Below are positions 7,232 through 12,230 of a stretch of DNA of 12,230 nucleotides, one piece after another. Position numbers and translations under genes: made by a program. The stretch spans positions 1-12,230 of the forward strand of contig CAMOZD010000005.1 in the NCBI GenBank assembly GCA_946630645.1, written 5' to 3'. Origin of the DNA: an uncultured Lachnospiraceae bacterium (GTDB lineage: Bacteria; Bacillota; Clostridia; Lachnospirales; Lachnospiraceae). The stretch's first letter is position 1; the number at the start of each line of letters is the position of its first letter. Under the pieces are notes generated by a model that was not told the DNA's origin, did not search any database, and was given only the letters and a program-made list of their open reading frames with translations.

Positions 7232-7293
7232 AAAAAAAGCCTCCCGCCCGGGAGACCCTGGTCCAGGGTCCCCTGCAGGCAGGAGGCTTTTTT
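7232..7293. terminator. Bidirectional terminator between converging genes
   Basis: AAAAAAGCCTCC (7233-7244) and GGAGGCTTTTTT (7282-7293) are perfect 12-base complements, giving a T-run on each strand. A second hairpin is nested inside: GACCCT/AGGGTC around GGTCC (about 7253-7269), extended by GGG/CCC. It follows yfhO-like on the plus strand and the flippase operon on the minus strand, about 22 bases from the flippase stop codon. Confidence 0.9.
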
Positions 7294-7315
7294 CGTGTCT
7301 GTGTCTGATTCAGTT

Positions 7316-8791
7316 TTATTTCTTCTTTTTCCGGATCAGCTTCAGAGCCATCTCCAGCTGGGGCCTCAGAATAAAGAGGGCCGCTGCCATAACCACAAGC
7401 ATAACCAGGTAGCGGACAAACCAGGGCAGGCCGAAAAGTCCCATAGTAGCGATATTGACTACCGCATAAACCAGGGCGATAATCACGGTCTTGTGGAGAG
7501 GTACGATAACCTTGCCGGTAATCCTGTACTCCAGGAAGCCCTGAACCAACAGCAGGATCAGGTAGCTGAAGGCTGTGGTGTAGGCTGCCGCCATATAGCC
7601 AAAGAGCAGGATACAGATATAATTCAGGATCACGTTAAGAAACATGGTCACGATGGTTCCCGCAGCCACATAGCGGGTCTTCTTGTAATAGTTCTGAATC
7701 GCGGAATAACTGTAGCTGTAGAAACGGAACAGGGTTCCCGTCACCATGGGGGCGATCAGGTATACCGCCATACGGTACTCCTTGGATCCCAGGATGGCAA
7801 TTTCCTCCGGGGCCAGAATAACCAGCAGCCAGGACAGGATTCCAAAAGCATGCATAACCGCCGTCCAGGGCTTCTCGATATCCGCCGTCTCATCCCTGGA
7901 TATCTTTTCATATAACCAGGGAATCCAGGCATTCCAGACAGAGTCCTCCAGGATCCAGATGATAAAGGATACGGTGGTGGCCAGGGCAAAAATACCGGTC
8001 TGAGCATCACCGATCATAGACTGGATCATGATTTTATCCGACTGGTTCATGATCTGGATGGACAGGGCCTCTGGAATCAAGGGCAGGCTGTAGGCCAGAC
8101 CGTATTTCCAATAACCTTTGTTGAAAAAGGTCCGTCCCTGGGTCCAGAGAAGGATGGCGATCATAGCCCCGCCGATAATCTGGGGAGTGTAGTAACCGAT
8201 AATCCTGCGGTGGACCAGCTGGTCATAGAGACCCTGAATTCTTCCCTGGTATATCAGGTAAATGGACAGGATCGTGCCGGGAACTATGGTCAGCAGGGTC
8301 GCCATGGTGGAAAACTTGTAGCGCAGCATCTGCTTGTCCCTTCTCTGCAGATAAAGCATGCTGGTGTAAGTAAACACATAGAGGAAGCAGGTGTAGAACA
8401 TCAGGTCATCCATACGGCAGAACCGCTGGACCGGTTCCTTAAAGATCATACAGATTCCAAAGATGACCCCGATGGCCAGATAGGAAAGAGTATGAACACT
8501 GGAAATATAGGAATTATATTTTTCTTTGTAATCATATTTGGCCACATCCGCACTCTTCCAAAGGCAGAGGGACATGGTCGGATAGGCGATCAGGAGCCAT
8601 GATTCGTAGACTCTGATCTGCCCGTACTGGGCCTGGGACAAAAGCCGGGTGTAGACCGGCGTCACGGCAAAGGTAAGTCCCCGGACCATCAGCTGGGCCA
8701 GGACGAAGAAAAAACCTGAGGTAAGCGCCCTCTTGTTCAGGGAAGCCTTGGCAGTCTTCTCCGCTGGCTTATATTCTTTTACATCGGACAT
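7316..8791 (-). CDS. Polysaccharide flippase, Wzx/PST type (MOP superfamily)
   Basis: This is a 491-residue integral membrane protein with about 12-14 hydrophobic segments along its length. The N-terminal pattern GFFFVLAQLMVRGLTFAV followed by TPVYTRLLSQAQYGQIRVYES is typical of Wzx-like exporters. These flip undecaprenyl-linked oligosaccharide repeat units across the cytoplasmic membrane. The basic C-terminus ends KLIRKKKK. It is the last gene of the minus-strand operon, directly after the CapK-like enzyme, and ends at the shared terminator. The start is uncertain. GTG at 8830 abuts the upstream stop codon, ATG at 8815 has a poor AGGTGG, and ATG at 8791 has GAGG eight bases away and was chosen. 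The residues in question are hydrophilic and lie before the first helix. The exact cargo cannot be read from sequence. Confidence 0.88.
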   Translation of the reverse strand: MSDVKEYKPAEKTAKASLNKRALTSGFFFVLAQLMVRGLTFAVTPVYTRLLSQAQYGQIRVYESWLLIAYPTMSLCLWKSADVAKYDYKEKYNSYISSVHTLSYLAIGVIFGICMIFKEPVQRFCRMDDLMFYTCFLYVFTYTSMLYLQRRDKQMLRYKFSTMATLLTIVPGTILSIYLIYQGRIQGLYDQLVHRRIIGYYTPQIIGGAMIAILLWTQGRTFFNKGYWKYGLAYSLPLIPEALSIQIMNQSDKIMIQSMIGDAQTGIFALATTVSFIIWILEDSVWNAWIPWLYEKISRDETADIEKPWTAVMHAFGILSWLLVILAPEEIAILGSKEYRMAVYLIAPMVTGTLFRFYSYSYSAIQNYYKKTRYVAAGTIVTMFLNVILNYICILLFGYMAAAYTTAFSYLILLLVQGFLEYRITGKVIVPLHKTVIIALVYAVVNIATMGLFGLPWFVRYLVMLVVMAAALFILRPQLEMALKLIRKKKK

Positions 8792-8830
8792 GGATATGTC
8801 CTCACTTTCTGTCATCGTTCTTTGAGCCAC

Positions 8831-10120
8831 CTATTGTACCTTACAGACAATCATACGGAGCTTGCCGTTTTTGTCGGGCGGGATGGAATCCATCCACTCG
8901 TATTCTATCTCAAATGGGTGCTTAAACTTGGCGTTGAGTTTCTCTGTCAGTTCCCGCTCCACCTGGGCCGTGGACTTGTCGGAAATCTCCTTGTTCTGGA
9001 CACACTGGATATGGATCCTGTGCCAGTCCTCCTGGATAAAGCGGATCTGGAAGACATCCTCGCAGTGGGCGATGATGGGGGCGATCTCAAAGAAGGTAGT
9101 CACCTCGCCACTCTCATAGCGGAAGAAATCATTCATCCTGCCCTGGACACTGGTGATAAAACGGACACCGTTTCTCATGACGCAGGTTCCCCGGTCGCCG
9201 ATGGCATAGTTAATCAGGGGCAGGTCAGTCTTGTAGAGGGGAGTTACCACGATATTACCCTCCTTAGCCGGACGACCCTGCTCATCGTAAATATTAACCA
9301 CGAAGGAGTCATTGTGGACTACGTATTCATCACTGTCGAAAAGACGGACCATGGCCGCCCCGGTCTCCGCCGTCCCGTAGGAGTCTATGATGCCGGGTCC
9401 CAGGATCTCATGGAAAAGCTTCCTTGCCGTATCATCAATCTTTTCTCCTGTAGGGCAGTAATATTTTGGCTTGGCCAGGGCCACATTATTCTGCTTGCAA
9501 TAGAGGCAGAGTCTCATGAACTCGCTTTTATTCATATAAAGAAAGTCCGGTTTGAAGGCATTAATCTGCTTTACCATCTCCGGCTCCGGATCATACTGGG
9601 ACACGAAACCCCTGCGTAGGATACCGAAGTGCTGCAGGAAGGTATCGCTGCCGCCGGTGATGCTGTGGGCACTCTTGCGGCTCATAGTTTTCCCGATGAA
9701 GGGATTGTAGCCGGCCACCATCATTACCCGGAACCAGTTGGCCATATTGAAAGCCTTCTCCCTGGGAGATACCAGCAGCATCAGGGGAACTCCCGATGAC
9801 CCGCTGGTGGTATCGTGAAACCAGTCCTCATATTTAGGGTCTTTGGCCTCCTCATTCATCCAGGCCCTCAGCTCATCCTTGGTGAGCAGGGGAAGTTTGG
9901 AAAGGTCATCGCCGCAGCGGATATCCCCGGGCTTTACACCGGCCCGGTCAAACCTCTCCCTGTAGAAGGGGATCTTATAAGCTTTTTTCACCAGCTTGCG
10001 GACCCTTCTGTCCTGGGTCTTTATCACCGGGCCGAAATCATCCGGAATCTTTGTTTTCATTTTAAATAAGTCAAAGAAAAGCAGTACATTGACCATTTTT
10101 CTTTCCAGCTTTTCAAACAT
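8831..10120 (-). CDS. Adenylate-forming enzyme, PaaK/CapK (phenylacetate-CoA ligase-like) family
   Basis: This is a 429-residue AMP-forming enzyme. The motifs appear in the family's order: nucleotide loop DTTSGSSGVPL at about 103-112, SYGTAETG at 247-254, the Asp of IGDRG at 309, GRMND at 327-331, and the C-terminal NGK with Lys420, the expected catalytic lysine. Length and motifs fit PaaK, which activates aryl acids to CoA thioesters, and CapK-type relatives found in capsule clusters. Here the neighbours are galE and a flippase, and no phenylacetate catabolism gene is present. It therefore more likely activates an acyl or amino acid for a surface glycan; the substrate is unknown. The ATG at 10120 has AAGGA nine bases upstream. 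Its stop codon directly abuts the earliest possible flippase start. Confidence 0.88.
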   Translation of the reverse strand: MFEKLERKMVNVLLFFDLFKMKTKIPDDFGPVIKTQDRRVRKLVKKAYKIPFYRERFDRAGVKPGDIRCGDDLSKLPLLTKDELRAWMNEEAKDPKYEDWFHDTTSGSSGVPLMLLVSPREKAFNMANWFRVMMVAGYNPFIGKTMSRKSAHSITGGSDTFLQHFGILRRGFVSQYDPEPEMVKQINAFKPDFLYMNKSEFMRLCLYCKQNNVALAKPKYYCPTGEKIDDTARKLFHEILGPGIIDSYGTAETGAAMVRLFDSDEYVVHNDSFVVNIYDEQGRPAKEGNIVVTPLYKTDLPLINYAIGDRGTCVMRNGVRFITSVQGRMNDFFRYESGEVTTFFEIAPIIAHCEDVFQIRFIQEDWHRIHIQCVQNKEISDKSTAQVERELTEKLNAKFKHPFEIEYEWMDSIPPDKNGKLRMIVCKVQ

Positions 10121-10187
10121 GGTCCTCTATCCTTTCTTCTTTAATTCTCTATAAATCTAATCCAGCTAGTATGTTCTATGCTCTATG

Positions 10188-11216
10188 TCAAGACTGGTCC
10201 TGGTCCCTGAAGCCATTGGGATTATTTTTCTGCCAGTTCCAGGAATCCACACACATATCCCTGAGATCCCTTTTGGTCTTCCAGCCCAGGATCCGCTCCG
10301 CCTTGGAGGCATCCGCGTAGACTGAAGGCAGATCACCGGCTCTTCTTGCTCCGATCACATAGGGCACCGGCACGCCGTTGGCCTTCTCAAAGGTATTGAC
10401 GATGTCAAGGACACTGTAGGGTTTGCCTGTTCCCAGATTGAAAATCTCTACGCCCTTGTGGTCAGCGGCATACTCTACCGCTTTCAGATGACCGTTAGCC
10501 AGGTCCATGACATGGATATAATCTCTCAGACAGGTTCCGTCCGGCGTGTCATAGTCGTTGCCGAAAATGGTCAGCTTGTCCCTGCGGCCCACGGCTGTCT
10601 GGGAGACAAAGGGCATCAGGTTGTTGGGGATACCCTGGGGATCCTCACCAATCTTACCGGATTCATGGGCGCCGATGGGATTGAAATACCGCAGCAAAAT
10701 CACAGACATATCCGGATCCGCATGGGCCGTATCCGTGAGAATCTGCTCCATCATGGCCTTGGTCCAGCCATAGGGATTGGAACAGCTGCCCCGCGGCATG
10801 GTCTCCACGTAGGGAGACTCATTTTCTTCCCCGTAGACTGTGGCGGAAGATGAGAATACGATTCTCTTTACTCCGGCCTCCTTCATGCACTCGAGGAGGG
10901 TGAGGGTGGTATCAATATTATTTCTGTAGTATTCCACCGGTTTTTCCACGGATTCGCCCACAGCCTTAAGACCTGCAAAATGGATGACACAGTCGACAGC
11001 CTCCCGGTCAAATATATTCTTCACTGCCTCTTTATCCCTCACATCTGCCTCATAGACAGCCATATCTTTTCCTGTAATCTCCCGGACTCTCTCTAAGGAT
11101 CTGGGACTGGAATTACAGTAATTGTCAACCACTACCACGTCATGGCCTGCCTCAAGAAGCTCTACCGCCGTGTGGGATCCTATAAAACCGGCACCGCCGG
11201 CAAGTAATATTTTCAT
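10188..11216 (-). CDS. galE: UDP-glucose 4-epimerase GalE
   Basis: GalE interconverts UDP-glucose and UDP-galactose in the cytoplasm with tightly bound NAD; some members also convert UDP-GlcNAc and UDP-GalNAc. The 342 residues align with E. coli GalE from end to end. The NAD loop GGAGFIG is at 7-13, HFAGLKAVGES at 79-89, SSSATVYG at 122-129, and the catalytic pair Tyr149 and Lys153 is in YGWTK. LRYFNPIGAH and DGTCLRDYIHVMD are also present. At the position of E. coli Tyr299, which blocks N-acetylated sugars, this protein has Val299, so a wider substrate range is possible. The ATG at 11216 has AAGGAG nine bases upstream. It is second in the operon, 48 bases after lysA-like and 67 bases before the CapK-like gene. 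Confidence 0.96.
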   Translation of the reverse strand: MKILLAGGAGFIGSHTAVELLEAGHDVVVVDNYCNSSPRSLERVREITGKDMAVYEADVRDKEAVKNIFDREAVDCVIHFAGLKAVGESVEKPVEYYRNNIDTTLTLLECMKEAGVKRIVFSSSATVYGEENESPYVETMPRGSCSNPYGWTKAMMEQILTDTAHADPDMSVILLRYFNPIGAHESGKIGEDPQGIPNNLMPFVSQTAVGRRDKLTIFGNDYDTPDGTCLRDYIHVMDLANGHLKAVEYAADHKGVEIFNLGTGKPYSVLDIVNTFEKANGVPVPYVIGARRAGDLPSVYADASKAERILGWKTKRDLRDMCVDSWNWQKNNPNGFRDQDQS

Positions 11217-11264
11217 TCCTGCTATCTCCTTTTTCTCCCGGCTCTTTGTCCTTACAGCCCGGGT

Positions 11265-12230
11265 CTAGAAATCAAAGCCTTCCACAGTGGCGAAATAGTC
11301 TTCAACAGTTTCCGGCCTGCGGATCATTCTGCAGCCGCCATCCTCCTGTAAAAGAAGCTCCGCACTCTTGAGCTTACCGTTGTAATTGTAACCCATGGCA
11401 AAACCGTGGGCTCCGGTATCATGGATGACCAGCAGGTCTCCGATGTCAATCTTGGGCAGCTTTCTGTCGATGGCAAACTTATCATTGTTCTCGCAGAGAG
11501 ATCCCACCACGTCGTAGACATGGTCACAGGGAGCATTCTCCTTGCCCATGACAGTGATATGATGGTAGGCCCCGTACATGGCCGGTCTCATCAGGTTGAC
11601 AGCGCAGGCGTCCACACCGATATATTCCTTATAAATATGCTTCTCATGAATTGCCTTTACTACCAGATGTCCATGGGGACCTGTCATAAAGCGGCCCAGC
11701 TCTGTCTTCAGCTTCACATCACCCATACCAGCCGGCACAAGAATCTTCTCGTAGGCCTCCTGGACGCCCTTGCCGATGGCAAAGATATCATTGGGCTCCT
11801 GGTCCGGTCTGTAGGGGATGCCGATGCCGCCGGAAAGATTAATGAAATCAATGTGGACATCCAGGTTCTCGTGGAGTTCCACCGCCAGATTAAAGAGGAT
11901 GGAGGCCAGGACCGGATAGTACTCATTGGACACGGTATTGCTGGCCAGGAAGGAGTGGATACCGAACTCCTTGACGCCTTCCTTTTTCAGTCTTTTAAAA
12001 GCCTCAAACATCTGGGCCTTGGTCATGCCATACTTGGCGTCGCCGGGATTATCCATGATGTCCGTTCCCAGATTGAAGAAACCGCCAGGATTGTAACGGC
12101 AGCAGATTCTCTCCGGAATCCCGCAGGCTTCCTTGAGGAAATCGATATGAGTAATGTCATCCAGATTGATATAGGCTCCCAGCTTGTCGGCTAAAATAAA
12201 CTCCTCCTCCGGTGTCTCATTGGAAGAAAA
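11265..12230 (-). CDS. lysA: Diaminopimelate decarboxylase-like PLP enzyme, 5' end outside window
   Basis: The reading frame stays open to the right edge, so 321 C-terminal residues are visible and the start and PLP lysine are missing. The part seen fits fold-type III decarboxylases of the LysA group. It has KYGM (67-69), SGGIGIPY (133-140), ELGRFMTGPHG (177-187), the catalytic-cysteine motif SLCEN (244-248) and GYNYNGKLKSAELLL (280-294). LysA turns meso-diaminopimelate into lysine. Several motifs differ from the textbook enzyme: IHSFLASNTV replaces the HIGSQ loop, ELGR replaces EPGR and GSLCEN replaces GPICES. This indicates a distinct clostridial subfamily, and a related decarboxylase activity is possible. 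It probably begins or continues the operon with galE, which starts 48 bases later. An in-frame ATG at 12056 is internal, because homology continues upstream of it. Confidence 0.83.
   Translation of the reverse strand, partial: FSSNETPEEEFILADKLGAYINLDDITHIDFLKEACGIPERICCRYNPGGFFNLGTDIMDNPGDAKYGMTKAQMFEAFKRLKKEGVKEFGIHSFLASNTVSNEYYPVLASILFNLAVELHENLDVHIDFINLSGGIGIPYRPDQEPNDIFAIGKGVQEAYEKILVPAGMGDVKLKTELGRFMTGPHGHLVVKAIHEKHIYKEYIGVDACAVNLMRPAMYGAYHHITVMGKENAPCDHVYDVVGSLCENNDKFAIDRKLPKIDIGDLLVIHDTGAHGFAMGYNYNGKLKSAELLLQEDGGCRMIRRPETVEDYFATVEGFDF

Noticed and set aside
8822..9619. 265-codon plus-strand frame over the CapK-like gene
   Set aside because: It is antisense to an enzyme with intact motifs and shows no recognisable domain.
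10163..10191. Perfect TTGACA on the minus strand at the galE stop codon
   Set aside because: No acceptable -10 box lies at 16-18 bases (TAGCTG at 17), so a promoter for the CapK-like gene is not supported.
11406..12194. 262-codon plus-strand frame over lysA-like
   Set aside because: The minus-strand frame carries all decarboxylase motifs, so this is a shadow.

Overview
The window looks like core chromosome from a Gram-positive anaerobe of the Clostridia, most likely a Lachnospiraceae-type bacterium. The reasons are strong AGGAGG ribosome sites, sigma-A promoters with 17-base spacers, the HU-rqcP, divIC, tRNA-Met and tilS-hpt neighbourhood known from Firmicutes, and protein sequences typical of that family. 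The species cannot be named from the sequence. No mobile element, CRISPR array or phage gene was seen.

Left part (1-2636, all minus strand): from right to left come divIC (cell division), a single tRNA-Met with its own promoter and its own terminator, tilS (tRNA-Ile2 lysidine synthetase) and the beginning of hpt (purine salvage). tilS and hpt are ten bases apart and are probably translated together; hpt runs off the left edge.

Centre (2637-3520): a divergent control region of about 300 bases has one good promoter facing left to divIC and one facing right to hup-rqcP. hup encodes the HU nucleoid protein and rqcP a small S4 protein of ribosome quality control. The pair ends at a clean intrinsic terminator. 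In spore-forming relatives yabP and yabQ usually sit between rqcP and divIC, and spoIIE before tilS. All three are absent here and the strands are inverted, so the locus has been rearranged and may come from a lineage that lost sporulation.

Right part (3555-12230): a very large membrane protein gene on the plus strand (YfhO-like, probable GT-C fold, with an extra multi-membrane N-terminal region resembling acyltransferase-3 proteins) converges on a minus-strand operon. The operon order is lysA-like decarboxylase (cut by the right edge), galE, a PaaK/CapK-type adenylate-forming enzyme, and a Wzx-type flippase. A shared two-way terminator lies between the converging units. Sugar-nucleotide epimerase, acyl or amino-acid activation, lipid-linked glycan flipping and a YfhO-type surface transferase together suggest a cell-surface glycopolymer decoration system. 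This is an inference from gene content, not something the sequence proves.
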